Below, piece after piece: positions 31,828-40,416 of a stretch of 64,000 nt of DNA. Origin of the DNA: Saccharopolyspora galaxeae (GTDB lineage: Bacteria > Actinomycetota > Actinomycetes > Mycobacteriales > Pseudonocardiaceae); contig NZ_JADDUE010000001.1 in NCBI RefSeq assembly GCF_016526145.1, forward strand, positions 915,559 to 979,558, written 5' to 3'. The first letter of the stretch is position 1. Each line of letters opens with the position of its first letter. Made by a program: the position numbers and the translations under genes. Under the pieces are notes generated by a model, which searched no databases, was not told the DNA's origin, and saw nothing but the letters and a program-made list of their open reading frames with translations.

Positions 31828-33060
31828 TCAGTGCTTGCGCAGGCGCTGGTCCTCGAACTGGGCGACCAGTTCGCGCCAGGCGGCGACCTCCGCGTCGAAC
31901 GGCGGGCTCGGCGGCAGCCGGTTCGGGCTCGGCCGCAGCACGAACGAGACCAGCCAGCCCAGCCGCTCGGACGGCTGCAGCGCCTCGTCCACGGTCTTGT
32001 CCCCGGCCCAGGCGGCCGCGTCCAGCAGCAGTTCCTCGGCCAGGTCCAGCTGGTTCGGCTCCACTTCGGACGGGCCTGCGGCGAGGTCGGCGTCCAGCCC
32101 GGTCAGCACGTAGGTGTTGTCCGGGTCGACCTCGACCTCCAGCTCACCCGCGTTGGCCCGCTGCGTGACCTGCGGCCAGGTCGCGACCTGCGCGAGGTCG
32201 TTGTCCGCCAGCGCCTCGCCTTCGGCCAGGTGCCGGGCGAGCGCGCGCGGCGAGGAGAACACGTCGATGCGCCCGTCGGAACCGAGGAACACCGGGTCGT
32301 CGTCGAGGTAGCAGCGCAGCGAGTAGAACTCGCCCGCGGAGGTCACGATCCGGATCGGGTCGATGCCGATCTCGTTCCAGAACGTGGGTTCGGCGTCCTC
32401 CACGGTGTCCACATCGGACTCTTCGCCGGTGGCGGGTTCCTCGTTGTCGTCGTCGCTGTCCAGCGCCTCGGCGAGTTCGGCCTCGGCGGTGGCGACCGCG
32501 TCAGCGGGCACCTCCGGAGTGGTCACCACCCCGTCCAGCGCGTCGAGCACCTCGTCCCAGCGCTCGGCGACCACCTTGCACACCTGCGCCCAGCGCTTCT
32601 GCCCGTCCTTGCCGGTGAACACCAGGGTGCCCTGGTCGAGCAGGTCGAAGCCCTCGGCGGCGTCGAGCACCTCGTGCACCGCGTCCAGCTCGCACACGTC
32701 GGCCAGCGAGCGGGCGATCTCGACGATGTCGTGCAGCTCGTTGATCGTCCAGGTGTCCGGGGTGTCCGCGACCAGCTCCGGCACGCCGACCAGGTCGAAC
32801 TGGTGATCTTCGTCCGGGTTCAGCTCCACCGCCGAGAGGGCGGGCACCACGTGCCACGCCGGGTGGTCGTCGAGGTCGTGCTCGCGGGCGGTGCGCACGA
32901 ACGCGGCGAGTCTCGAGGCGTCCGGGAACGCGTAGAGGGCCTCCTCGTAGCCGAGGAACGCCTCCCAGTCCTCACCGTCCTCGCGCCAGCGCGGAGCCCA
33001 CAGGGTGACCAGGTCGCCCTGCGGCAGCCCCAGTTCGATGGGGACGATGTCCTGCGCCAT
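31828..33060 (-). CDS. Conserved actinobacterial hypothetical protein (Rv3311-like by position and size)
   Basis: 410 residues, ATG start (MAQDIVPIELGLPQGDLVTL). It has no recognised enzymatic motif. It reads as two alpha/beta halves separated by an acidic linker (Glu/Asp-rich around residues 195-225): first GLPQGDLVTLWAPRWREDGE, YEEALYAFPDASRLAAFVRT, HPAWHVVPALSAVELNPDED; then EPTFWNEIGIDPIRIVTSAG, FYSLRCYLDDDPVFLG, VFSSPRALARHLAEG. The second half ends in helices with AWAGDKTVDEALQPSERLGW. No signal or membrane segment. It lies convergent to add, where M. tuberculosis (from memory) has a ~420-residue conserved protein. Sometimes annotated 'primosomal protein', without support that I can see. 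Function unknown. Confidence 0.8.
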   Translation of the reverse strand: MAQDIVPIELGLPQGDLVTLWAPRWREDGEDWEAFLGYEEALYAFPDASRLAAFVRTAREHDLDDHPAWHVVPALSAVELNPDEDHQFDLVGVPELVADTPDTWTINELHDIVEIARSLADVCELDAVHEVLDAAEGFDLLDQGTLVFTGKDGQKRWAQVCKVVAERWDEVLDALDGVVTTPEVPADAVATAEAELAEALDSDDDNEEPATGEESDVDTVEDAEPTFWNEIGIDPIRIVTSAGEFYSLRCYLDDDPVFLGSDGRIDVFSSPRALARHLAEGEALADNDLAQVATWPQVTQRANAGELEVEVDPDNTYVLTGLDADLAAGPSEVEPNQLDLAEELLLDAAAWAGDKTVDEALQPSERLGWLVSFVLRPSPNRLPPSPPFDAEVAAWRELVAQFEDQRLRKH

Positions 33061-33252
33061 CTTTCTACCTCCGGTGGCCGAACCAGACGTCGCCGAAGCC
33101 TACGGGGTGACCGACTCAGGCTTGCTCGCTGGTCGGGTTGCCCACGGTACCGATCCTGTCGAACCGCGCCGCAACCGATTTCCCCTCGCGAGAAGCACCT
33201 GGCAGCAGCGCCTCACGGTTGGCGGTACCGGCACCGCCGCGCCGCGTCGATC

Positions 33253-33843
33253 ATGGAGCGAATGGATGTCACGGAGCTGTGGACGAGAATCGTGCTTTGG
33301 TTGGGTGAGCACGCACCGGTGACCGCAGCGGCCCTGCTCCCGCCCTACCCGCCGCCGGATTTCAGCGAGCTGGAACGGGAATTCGAGATCGGGTTGCCCG
33401 CGGACCTGCGGGAGTGGTGGTCCTGCTGCGGAGGCACCGACGGTGACGTCCTCGCCGACGTGCTGCCGCCGTTCTACACGCCGTACGGCGCGCAGCAGGC
33501 GTTGGAAGTGTGGAGCGCGCACCGCAAGACGTGGGCGGCGCAGTGGGAACGACCGGCCTGCGACTACTACGCGGGTTCGCCGGGGTCGAGCTACCACCCG
33601 GCGTGGATCCCCATCGCAGGCGACGGCTTCTCCGACGAGCTGGTCGTGGACCTGCGCCCCGGGCCGATGCGCGGGTGCGTGCTGGAGTGGGAGCAGGAGG
33701 CCGGTCAGGTGCAACGGCCGGAATGGCGCGACGTGGCGGCCATGCTCGGCGACGTGAACCGGGCGCTGACCGAAGGCGCACCGGCGGGTCACAGCCACCC
33801 CACCGTCACCGAGGACGGCAGGCTGGACTGGCAGATCCGCTGA
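33253..33843 (+). CDS. SMI1/KNR4 (SUKH-1) family protein
   Basis: 196 residues from ATG 33253; an in-frame ATG at 33262 with GGAG just upstream may be the real start. PPYPPPDFSELEREFEIGLP followed by ADLREWWSCCGGTDGD is the SUKH-type N-terminal helix and loop, and the DYYAGSPGSSYHPAWIPIAG, DELVVDLRPGP and VLEWEQEAGQVQRPEWRDVA segments are the family's central strands and helix. SUKH proteins often act as immunity factors against contact-dependent or polymorphic toxins; here no toxin gene is adjacent, so the role may be housekeeping or the partner lies elsewhere. Soluble. Divergent from the 410-residue conserved gene. Confidence 0.85.
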   Translation: MERMDVTELWTRIVLWLGEHAPVTAAALLPPYPPPDFSELEREFEIGLPADLREWWSCCGGTDGDVLADVLPPFYTPYGAQQALEVWSAHRKTWAAQWERPACDYYAGSPGSSYHPAWIPIAGDGFSDELVVDLRPGPMRGCVLEWEQEAGQVQRPEWRDVAAMLGDVNRALTEGAPAGHSHPTVTEDGRLDWQIR

Positions 33844-33933
33844 ACAGCCCGGTCACCACCCGTCGGGGAGGTGGAACCAGCCGAGTCCCGAGCCCGCCGA
33901 GCCGTGCTGCCGGACTCGGCACCGATGACCTGG

Positions 33934-35022
33934 TCAGGTGCCGATCGGATGCCAGACCGTTTTGAGCTCGGTGCAGGCGCGGAGGCGGTCGATGCCCGGC
34001 GGGGCCGTCCAGTCCGGCTCCGCGCCGTGCGGGGAGCGGACCGGCAGCACGCGCTTGATCGTGCCCGCCGCCGCGGCTTCGAGTTCGGCGCGCAGTTGCG
34101 GCGGTGCGCCGGTCGGGTCGAGCGCGTTCACGTCCGCGTGCGTGGCCAGCCACCGCGCCGGCTCGGCGGCGTGGCCGGTGAGCAGGTTGACCGCTCCGGG
34201 CGGTACGTCCGAGGTCGCGAGCACTTCGGACAGCGCGACCGCGGGCAGCGGCCGCTCGGCGGCGGCGACCACCACGCAGGTGTTGCCCGCGGCCAGCGCC
34301 GGAGCGAGCACGCTCACCAGGCCGAGCAGCGCGGACTCCTGCGGTGCGAGCACCGCAACCACACCGGTCGGTTCCGGAACGCTGAACGAGAAGTAGGGGC
34401 CTGCCACCGGATTCACGGACCCGAGCGCGGTGGCGATCTTGTCGGTCCAGCCCGCGAACCACACCACGCGGTCGATCGCGGTGTCCACGAGCGACGCCGC
34501 TGCGGCCGGGCCGACGCCTTCGGCGGCCGCGACCTCGGCGCGGAACTGGTCCCGCCTGCCCTCCATCACTTCGGCGATGCGGAACAGCACCTGGCCGCGG
34601 TTGTACGCGGTCGCGCCGGACCAGCCCGGGAAAGCCTTGCGCGCGGCGGAAACCGCGTCCCGCGCGTCCTTGCGGGACGCTTCGGCGACGTTGCCGAGGA
34701 ACGCGCCCGAAGCGTCGTGCACCGGCCGCACGCGCCCCGATTCGGAACGGGGGAAGGCGCCGCCGATGTAGAGCTTGCAGGTCTTGGCGACGGCCAGCCG
34801 GGCGGGTGCGGCGGACCCGGTGCCGCTCGACGGTCCGGTGTTCTCCGCGTCCCCGGAGTTGCCCGTGAGGTCGGGATCCGCGCCGGATTCGGGGGTTCTC
34901 GCGGGAACCGCCGCTGCTTCGGCGTTCGCGCCGGCGTCGGAAGTCGCCGTCTCGGGAGTGGCCGTCTCGGAAGTCGCAGCGCCCGGAGTCGCCGCGTCCG
35001 AACTCGCCGCGTCAGAAGTCAA
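33934..35022 (-). CDS. Degenerate aldehyde dehydrogenase-like protein lacking the catalytic domain
   Basis: 362 residues from a TTG at 35022, which has GGAGG at normal spacing and overlaps the preceding ALDH gene by 11 bases. Residues 1-75 are low complexity (Ala/Thr/Ser/Glu). Residues ~80-290 match the N-terminal NAD-binding part of aldehyde dehydrogenases (KLYIGGAFPRSESGRV, AARKAFPGWSGATAYNRGQV, VLAPALAAGNTCVVV), but the cofactor Lys of VVLKPAE is replaced (VVVAAAERP), IPWNFP is replaced by APQES, and the ELGGK Glu and active-site Cys are missing because the chain jumps to the short C-terminal ELKTVW strand. It cannot be an oxidoreductase by itself. The plan resembles the second, non-catalytic module of ALDH16 proteins, here as a separate gene after the active ALDH. 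Confidence 0.85.
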   Translation of the reverse strand: MTSDAASSDAATPGAATSETATPETATSDAGANAEAAAVPARTPESGADPDLTGNSGDAENTGPSSGTGSAAPARLAVAKTCKLYIGGAFPRSESGRVRPVHDASGAFLGNVAEASRKDARDAVSAARKAFPGWSGATAYNRGQVLFRIAEVMEGRRDQFRAEVAAAEGVGPAAAASLVDTAIDRVVWFAGWTDKIATALGSVNPVAGPYFSFSVPEPTGVVAVLAPQESALLGLVSVLAPALAAGNTCVVVAAAERPLPAVALSEVLATSDVPPGAVNLLTGHAAEPARWLATHADVNALDPTGAPPQLRAELEAAAAGTIKRVLPVRSPHGAEPDWTAPPGIDRLRACTELKTVWHPIGT

Positions 35023-36445
35023 GGTAAGCCTCCAGTCCCGCGCGCCCGCCTTCCCGGCCGAAACCGGACTCCTGGTAACCGCCGAACGCCGCGGACGGAT
35101 CGAAGCGGTTGAACGTGTTCGCCCACACCACCCCGGCCCGGATCCGCTGCGCCGCCCACTGCGCGCGCGAACCCTTCTCCGTCCAGATCCCCGCCGAGAG
35201 GCCGTACGGGGTGTTGTTCGCCTTGCTGATCGCTTCGTCCGGCGTGCGGAAGGTCAGCACCGACAGCACCGGCCCGAACACCTCCTCGCGCGCGATCCGC
35301 ATCGACTGCTGCACGTCGGTGAACACCGTGGGGGCGAAGAAGAAACCCTTCTCCGGCAGCGGGCACCGGCTGGACCAGCGCTGCGCGCCCTCGGCTTCCC
35401 CGGCCGCGGCCAGCTCGGTGATCCGGTCGAGCTGCTCGGCGGAGTTGATCGCGCCCACGTCGGTGTTCTTGTCCATCGGGTCGCCCACCCGCAGCGTGCC
35501 GATCCGCGCGCGCAGCTTCGCCAGCAACGCCTCGGCGACCGATTCCTGCACCAGCAGCCGGGAACCGGCGCAGCAGACCTCGCCCTGGTTGAAGAACACG
35601 CCGTTGACCACGCCCTCGACGGCCTCGTCCAGCGGGGCGTCGTCGAACACGACGTTCGCGGCCTTGCCGCCGAGCTCCAAGGTGAGCCGTTTGCCGCTGC
35701 CGGCCAGCTCGCGCTGGATCTGCTTGCCCACGGCGGTGGATCCGGTGAACGCGACCTTGTCCACGCCCGGGTGCGCCACCAGACCGGCGCCGACATCACC
35801 GGCACCGGGCAGGATGTTGACCACGCCCGCGGGCAGGCCCGCCTGCAGGCAGATGTCGGCGAAGACCAGCGCGGTCAGCGGCGTCGTCTCGGCCGGTTTC
35901 AGCACGACGGTGTTGCCGCAGGCCAGTGCGGGCGCGACCTTCCAGGCCAGCATCAGCAGCGGGAAGTTCCACGGGATCACCCCCGCCGCGACGCCCAGCG
36001 GGCGCGGGTCCGGGCCGAATCCGGCGTAGCCGAGCTTGTCCGCCCAGCCGGCGTGGTGGAAGAAGTGCGCGGCGGCCGCGGGCACGTCGAAGTCCCGCGA
36101 CTCCTTGATGGGTTTGCCGTTGTCCAGCGTTTCCAGCACGGCCAGTTCGCGGGCGCGTTCCTGCACCAGCCGGGCGATGCGGAACAGGTACTTCGCCCGT
36201 TCCGATCCGGGCATCGGAGCCCACACGTCCTCGTGCGCCCGCCGCGCAGCGCGCACCGCGGCGTCCACATCGGACGGTGCGGCGGTGCTGACTTCGGCGA
36301 GCGGTTCGCCGGTGGCCGGGTTGAGCGTCTTGAGCGGCTCCCCGCGGCCGTCGGTGAACTCCCCGTCCACGAACATCCGGTACCGCGCCTGCAGATTCGC
36401 CACCGCGGCCGACTCCGGCGCGGGCGAGTACTCCCAGAACGTCAT
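35012..36445 (-). CDS. Aldehyde dehydrogenase (NAD(P)-dependent, ALDH16-type catalytic subunit)
   Basis: 477 residues from ATG 36445, which overlaps the deoC stop (ATGA). All active residues are seen: Asn160 in GVIPWNFPLL, Lys183 in TVVLKPAETTP, FTGSTAVGK, Glu257 in LTLELGGKAA, and the catalytic Cys291 in NQGEVCCAGSR; EEVFGPVLSVLTF and a C-terminal FGGYQESGFGREGG close the fold. It oxidises an aldehyde to the acid. Coupling to deoC suggests the acetaldehyde released from deoxyribose 5-phosphate as a possible substrate; this is inferred from the operon. It is followed by a degenerate ALDH with 11-bp overlap, so both are probably made in equal amounts and may form a complex. Confidence 0.93.
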   Translation of the reverse strand: MTFWEYSPAPESAAVANLQARYRMFVDGEFTDGRGEPLKTLNPATGEPLAEVSTAAPSDVDAAVRAARRAHEDVWAPMPGSERAKYLFRIARLVQERARELAVLETLDNGKPIKESRDFDVPAAAAHFFHHAGWADKLGYAGFGPDPRPLGVAAGVIPWNFPLLMLAWKVAPALACGNTVVLKPAETTPLTALVFADICLQAGLPAGVVNILPGAGDVGAGLVAHPGVDKVAFTGSTAVGKQIQRELAGSGKRLTLELGGKAANVVFDDAPLDEAVEGVVNGVFFNQGEVCCAGSRLLVQESVAEALLAKLRARIGTLRVGDPMDKNTDVGAINSAEQLDRITELAAAGEAEGAQRWSSRCPLPEKGFFFAPTVFTDVQQSMRIAREEVFGPVLSVLTFRTPDEAISKANNTPYGLSAGIWTEKGSRAQWAAQRIRAGVVWANTFNRFDPSAAFGGYQESGFGREGGRAGLEAYLDF

Positions 36446-37386
36446 GCGTCCACCGCCACGTGTCCGGCGGCCGAGTAGTGGCCGTCGCGTTGCGTCCGCC
36501 GCTGCATCAGCAGATCTCCCAGCAGGCTCGATGCCCCGAAGCGGAACAGCCGCGGAGTCAGCCACTCCGGCCCGGCCACCTCGTGCACCGCCACCAAGTA
36601 CTTCATCGCGTCCTTCGTGTTCCGGATGCCGCCTGCGGGTTTCACCCCGCGCAGCTCGCCGGTGCGGTCCAGCCAGTCCCGCACGGTCCGCAGCATCAGC
36701 GTGGTCACCGGCAGCGTCGCGGCGGGAGAGACCTTGCCGGTGGAGGTCTTGATGAAGTCGCCGCCCGCCAGCAGCGCCAGCCAGGACGCGCGTCGCACGT
36801 TGTCGTAGGTGGCGAGCTCCCCGGTTTCCAGGATGACCTTGAGGTGCGCGTCGCCGCAGACCGCCTTCACCGCGCGGATCTCGTCGAAGACCTCGCCGTA
36901 GCGGCCGGACAGGAACGCGCCCCGGTCGATCACCATGTCCACTTCGGACGCTCCGGCGGCCACGGCCAGCTCGACCTCGGCGAGCTTCACCTGCCGCGAC
37001 GAGCGGCCGGACGGGAAGGCGGTGGCGACCGAGGCCACGCCCACTCCGGAACGGCCCAGCGCTTCGACCGCCGTGGCGGCCATGTCGGGGTAGACGCACA
37101 CGGCCGCGACGGGCGGGGTGTCCGGGTGCTCGGGATCCGGGCGGCGCGCCTTCGCCGCCAGCGCGCGGACCTTGCCCGGGGTGTCGGCGCCTTCCAGGGT
37201 CGTCAGGTCGACCATGCCGATGGCGGTGTCGATGGCCCAGCGCTTGGCGTCGGTCTTGATGCTGCGGGTGCCCAGCGCGGCGGCCCGCTGCTCCAAGCCC
37301 ACTTGGTCGACTCCGGGCAGGCCGTGCAGGAACCGGCGGAGCGCTGCTTCGTCGCGGGTGGCGTCGGCGAGCTCCGGTTCGACCAT
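36442..37386 (-). CDS. deoC: Deoxyribose-phosphate aldolase
   Basis: 314 residues, ATG start. The Schiff-base Lys213 is in GGDFIKTSTGK, the proton-relay Lys249 in GVKPAGGIR, and the conserved acid-pocket Lys183 in LKVILETGEL; VATAFPSGRSS and EVDMVIDRGAFLSG are the usual class I DERA signatures. It cleaves 2-deoxyribose 5-phosphate to acetaldehyde and glyceraldehyde 3-phosphate. It is slightly longer than E. coli DeoC, with an N-terminal extension and a C-terminal tail RTQRDGHYSAAGHVAVDA. First gene of a minus-strand operon with two ALDH-like genes, translationally coupled to the first. Confidence 0.96.
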   Translation of the reverse strand: MVEPELADATRDEAALRRFLHGLPGVDQVGLEQRAAALGTRSIKTDAKRWAIDTAIGMVDLTTLEGADTPGKVRALAAKARRPDPEHPDTPPVAAVCVYPDMAATAVEALGRSGVGVASVATAFPSGRSSRQVKLAEVELAVAAGASEVDMVIDRGAFLSGRYGEVFDEIRAVKAVCGDAHLKVILETGELATYDNVRRASWLALLAGGDFIKTSTGKVSPAATLPVTTLMLRTVRDWLDRTGELRGVKPAGGIRNTKDAMKYLVAVHEVAGPEWLTPRLFRFGASSLLGDLLMQRRTQRDGHYSAAGHVAVDA

Positions 37387-37512
37387 GCGGGCAGTCTAGG
37401 TCAGCGAACGGCCGCGCTCGATGCGCCGGACCTGGCGAATTCCCGCACCGGTGCGTCGATCACGAGCCGGGCAGCGACTTGCCCGTCCCGTTCTAGCGTG
37501 CGGGGGAGCCGG

Positions 37513-37789
37513 TCAGCGGTCGTCGAGGATCGAGCAGGACCGGTCCCGGTGGGCGCCGGGCGGCAGGGACTTGAGCTCCTCGGCGGTGAACTCGCGGTCT
37601 TCGAGCCGGCACAGGTCGGCCGCGGCCCGCCAAGGGTCGAGCGGGATGCGGTGCGAGGCCTTGGTGCACGGCGTCCGCGGTGCGGCTCAACGCGCCCTGC
37701 ACACCACCGATGCGCTGGTAGGCGTCGTGGGTCAGGAACCCGCCGAAGCGGTTCTGCCACAGCTGCCGGGGCCAACGCTTCCTCGGCAT
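37513..37789 (-). pseudogene. Frameshifted small gene of unknown function
   Basis: On the minus strand ATG 37789 opens a protein-like frame MPRKRWPRQLWQNRFGGF, then THDAYQRIGGVQGALSRTAD. Near 37660 this frame turns into Arg/Pro-rich noise while the next frame continues with LDPWRAAADLCRLEDREF and EELKSLPPGAHRDRSCSILD up to TGA 37515-37513. One base added or removed near 37660 would join them into a ~92-residue protein. Either a true frameshift mutation or a sequencing indel. I do not recognise the family; an alternative start is the overlapping ATG at 37799 in another frame. Confidence 0.6.
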
Positions 37790-37829
37790 CGTCCGCCATT
37801 TCGCCTCCAGCCCTCGCGCGGCACAACCG

Positions 37830-37862
37830 CCGCTGACCGTTCGGGGCCGCTGACCGTTCGGG
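37830..37862. repeat. 16-bp direct repeat upstream of the formaldehyde dehydrogenase gene
   Basis: CCGCTGACCGTTCGGG occurs at 37830-37845 and, identical, at 37847-37862. The 17-bp period is not helical (about 1.6 turns). It lies about 210 bases upstream of the ATG at 38075 and could be a regulator site or a simple duplication. The rest of the 275-base gap shows nothing else. Confidence 0.5.
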
Positions 37863-38074
37863 CAGCTCGGCGCGCGCTGCACACGCAAGGTAGCGAAACG
37901 ATCAGCGCACGCGGGCCGGTTCGGCGTGATCCGTCGTGGTGGCCGCCGACCGGAGCTACACGAACGGGGGACGCGCGACCGCAATTTCACGGGTAGTCGG
38001 GAGAGGTGCGCCCATCTGCATCCGCGCAGCGGTTCCCGCGCGTCCGGGGCCGCGACTGACGGAGGTGAGAACCC

Positions 38075-39208
38075 ATGAAGGCAGTGGTCTACCGAGAGCC
38101 CTTCGCGGTCACCGTCGACGAGGTCGACCGGCCCGCCATCCACCACCCCAACGACGTGATCGTCCGCGTCACCTCCACCGCGATCTGCGGTTCCGACCTG
38201 CACATGTACGAAGGACGTACCGCGGCGGAGCCGGGGATCGTGTTCGGGCACGAGAACCTCGGCATCATCGACGAGGTCGGTTCGGGCGTGGTGAGCCTCA
38301 ACCGCGGCGACCGGGTGGTCATGCCGTTCAACGTCGCCTGCGGCTTCTGCAAGAACTGCATGGCCGGGGACACCGCGTTCTGCCTCAACGTGAACCCGGG
38401 GTTCGCCGGTGGTGCCTACGGCTACGTGTCGATGGGGCCGTACACCGGCGGGCAGGCCGAATTCCTGCGGGTGCCGTTCGCCGACTTCAACTGCCTGAAG
38501 CTGCCGCCGGACTCCAGCAAGGAGTCCGACTACGTGCTGCTGGCCGACATCTTCCCGACCGGCTACCACGGCTGCGAACTCGCCCAGGTCTCCCCGGGTG
38601 AGTCGTGCGTGGTCTACGGCGCCGGTCCGGTCGGGCTGATGGCGGCGTACTCCGCGCTGCTGCGCGGGGCCTCGCGGGTGTTCTGCGTCGACCGGGTGCC
38701 GGAACGGTTGGCCAAGGCCGAGGAGATCGGCGCCATCCCGATCGATTTCAGCGCGGGCGATCCGGTCGAGCAGATCAAGGACCAGACCGAGGGCGAAGGC
38801 ACCGACAAGGGCGTCGACGCCGTCGGCTACCAGGCGCAGGTCGCGGACGCCTCCAAGGAGGAACCGGCCGTCGTGCTCAACTCGCTGATCCAGACCGTGC
38901 GCCCGACCGGGCGGCTCGGCGTGCCAGGGCTGTACGTGCCCGCCGACCCGGGCGGGCCCGACGAGCAGGCCAAGCAGGGCATGCTGCTGGTCGCCTTCGG
39001 CAAGCTGTTCGAGAAGGGCCAGGTCATCGGCACCGGTCAGTGCAACGTCAAGCGGTACAACCGGCAGTTGCGCGACATGATCACGGCCGGCCGCGCGGCA
39101 CCGAGCTTCGTCGTCTCGCACGAGCTTTCGCTGTCCGACGCGCCCGACGCCTACCGGAAGTTCGACCAACGCGTGGAGGGCTACACCAAGGTCGTGCTGC
39201 ACCCCTGA
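38075..39208 (+). CDS. fdhA: Glutathione-independent formaldehyde dehydrogenase (zinc MDR family)
   Basis: 377 residues, ATG after GGAGGTGAG. Catalytic zinc ligands are in AICGSDLHMYEGR (Cys) and FGHENLG (His-Glu), structural zinc cysteines in FNVACGFCKNCMAGDTAFC, and the NAD Rossmann motif is VVYGAGPVGLMAAY. The inserted loop GGAYGYVSMGPYTGGQAEFL and VPFADFNCLKLP are characteristic of Pseudomonas-type FDH, which oxidises formaldehyde without added glutathione (or dismutates aldehydes) using tightly bound NAD. Soluble. It stands alone, closed by a perfect 15-bp hairpin. The direct repeat upstream may be regulatory. Confidence 0.93.
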   Translation: MKAVVYREPFAVTVDEVDRPAIHHPNDVIVRVTSTAICGSDLHMYEGRTAAEPGIVFGHENLGIIDEVGSGVVSLNRGDRVVMPFNVACGFCKNCMAGDTAFCLNVNPGFAGGAYGYVSMGPYTGGQAEFLRVPFADFNCLKLPPDSSKESDYVLLADIFPTGYHGCELAQVSPGESCVVYGAGPVGLMAAYSALLRGASRVFCVDRVPERLAKAEEIGAIPIDFSAGDPVEQIKDQTEGEGTDKGVDAVGYQAQVADASKEEPAVVLNSLIQTVRPTGRLGVPGLYVPADPGGPDEQAKQGMLLVAFGKLFEKGQVIGTGQCNVKRYNRQLRDMITAGRAAPSFVVSHELSLSDAPDAYRKFDQRVEGYTKVVLHP

Positions 39209-39213
39209 CGGCG

Positions 39214-39252
39214 GCGGTGCACGGTCCGTCGACCTCGCGGACCGTGCACCGC
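39214..39252 (+). terminator. Terminator hairpin of the formaldehyde dehydrogenase gene
   Basis: GCGGTGCACGGTCCG (39214-39228) pairs perfectly with CGGACCGTGCACCGC (39238-39252), a 15-bp stem with a 9-base loop, 5 bases after the stop. No T-run follows, as is common in actinobacteria. Confidence 0.75.
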
Positions 39253-39491
39253 GCGTGCCCGGGCCTGGAACAGCACGCCCTCGGCAGTCCGCGACCCCGA
39301 CGTTGTCGTCGACGACCGCGTCGAACGGTTCTGCCCGCCGTGCTCGGCGCCGGACGACCGGTGACCCGGAGCCTGCCGACTGGTTTGATCAAGCCGATGC
39401 CGAAGCGAGGGAGCGAGCCGGCTGCACCCGGTTCGCTACGCCTCCGTCCCGTGGGCCGGGATGCTGACCTGGGTGATTAGTGTGGGCGGCC

Positions 39492-40115
39492 ATGGACGTT
39501 CGGGTCGTGGACCATCCACTGGCGAAATCGAGGCTCTCGACGATGCGCGATGCGCGCACCGAGAACGCCGCTTTCCGCGCCGCGCTGCAAGAACTCACCC
39601 TCATGTTGATCTACGAGGCCACCCGCGACGCCGAAGTCGCCGAAGGGACCATCCACACCCCGGTCGCCCGCACCACCGCGTACCGGCTGGCGGACCCGCC
39701 GCTGCTGGTGCCGGTGCTGCGGGCCGGGCTGGGCATGGCCGACCAGGCGCACCGGCTCATCCCGGAAGCGCAGATGGGTTTCGTCGGGCTCGCCCGCGAC
39801 GAGGAGACGCTGCTGCCGACGCCGTACCTGGAGTCGCTGCCGGCCGACCTCGCGCAGCACCCGGTGCTGGTGCTGGACCCGATGCTCGCCACCGGCGGGT
39901 CGATGCTGCACACCATCAACCTGCTGACCGGGCGCGGCGCCACCGACGTCACCGCGATCTGCACGCTCGCGGCTCCGGAAGGACTGCGGCGGCTGGAGGA
40001 ATCCGGGCTGCCGGTTCGGGTGGTGACCGCCAGCGTCGATGAGCGGCTCAACGAGTCCGGCTACATCGTTCCCGGGCTCGGGGACGCGGGGGACCGCGAG
40101 TACGGCGCGGTGTGA
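39492..40115 (+). CDS. upp: Uracil phosphoribosyltransferase
   Basis: 207 residues from ATG 39492 ([20 protein letters not shown]); a GTG 12 bases upstream is the alternative. The PRPP-binding motif [15 protein letters not shown] is near residue 122-136, with [15 protein letters not shown] near 72 and the uracil-binding [16 protein letters not shown] at the C-terminus. It makes UMP from uracil and PRPP. It receives uracil from the pyrimidine salvage route that includes Cdd at 27 kb. Normal length. The short gap to the next gene (toxin-antitoxin RHH) leaves little room for a separate promoter. Confidence 0.96.
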   Translation: MDVRVVDHPLAKSRLSTMRDARTENAAFRAALQELTLMLIYEATRDAEVAEGTIHTPVARTTAYRLADPPLLVPVLRAGLGMADQAHRLIPEAQMGFVGLARDEETLLPTPYLESLPADLAQHPVLVLDPMLATGGSMLHTINLLTGRGATDVTAICTLAAPEGLRRLEESGLPVRVVTASVDERLNESGYIVPGLGDAGDREYGAV

Positions 40116-40192
40116 ACCGCGGGCCTTGCCGGAGCGCGAACACCTGGAAGTTTGCTTGGGCGGGGTGCTGGTGCCGCGCTACCATCCTGCGC

Positions 40193-40402
40193 ATGGCCAT
40201 GACGGTGCGGCTGACCGACGAGGAGAGCGACCGGCTGGCGGAGTTGGCCGCCGCCGAGGGGTGCTCCCAGCAGGAGGTCGTTCGCTCGGCGCTCGCCGAG
40301 CGCTGGGCCCAGCGGACTCGCAAGGAACAACAGCTCGGCGAGGTCGTGGCGCGGGTGCTGCCCCGCTACCGGGGTTTGCTGGACAAGCTCGGCCCCGCAT
40401 GA
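40193..40402 (+). CDS. Ribbon-helix-helix antitoxin-like protein
   Basis: 69 residues from ATG 40193 (or the ATG at 40199). MTVRLTDEESDRLAELAAAE followed by GCSQQEVVRSALAERW is a CopG/Arc ribbon-helix-helix unit: an N-terminal beta strand (MTVRL) that inserts in the DNA groove and two helices. The last ~25 residues (KEQQLGEVVARVLPRYRGLL) would form the toxin-binding helix. It lies 77 bases after upp and 14 bases before a Fic/Doc-like gene, the layout of a type II toxin-antitoxin operon with the antitoxin first. Antitoxins of this class also repress their own promoter. Confidence 0.85.
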   Translation: MAMTVRLTDEESDRLAELAAAEGCSQQEVVRSALAERWAQRTRKEQQLGEVVARVLPRYRGLLDKLGPA

Positions 40403-40416
40403 TCGATCATTGATCG

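Noticed and set aside
35012..37099. Fusion of deoC and ALDH as one 695-residue product
   Set aside because: The N-terminal part of that frame is the wrong frame of deoC; the real ALDH begins at ATG 36445, which overlaps the deoC stop.
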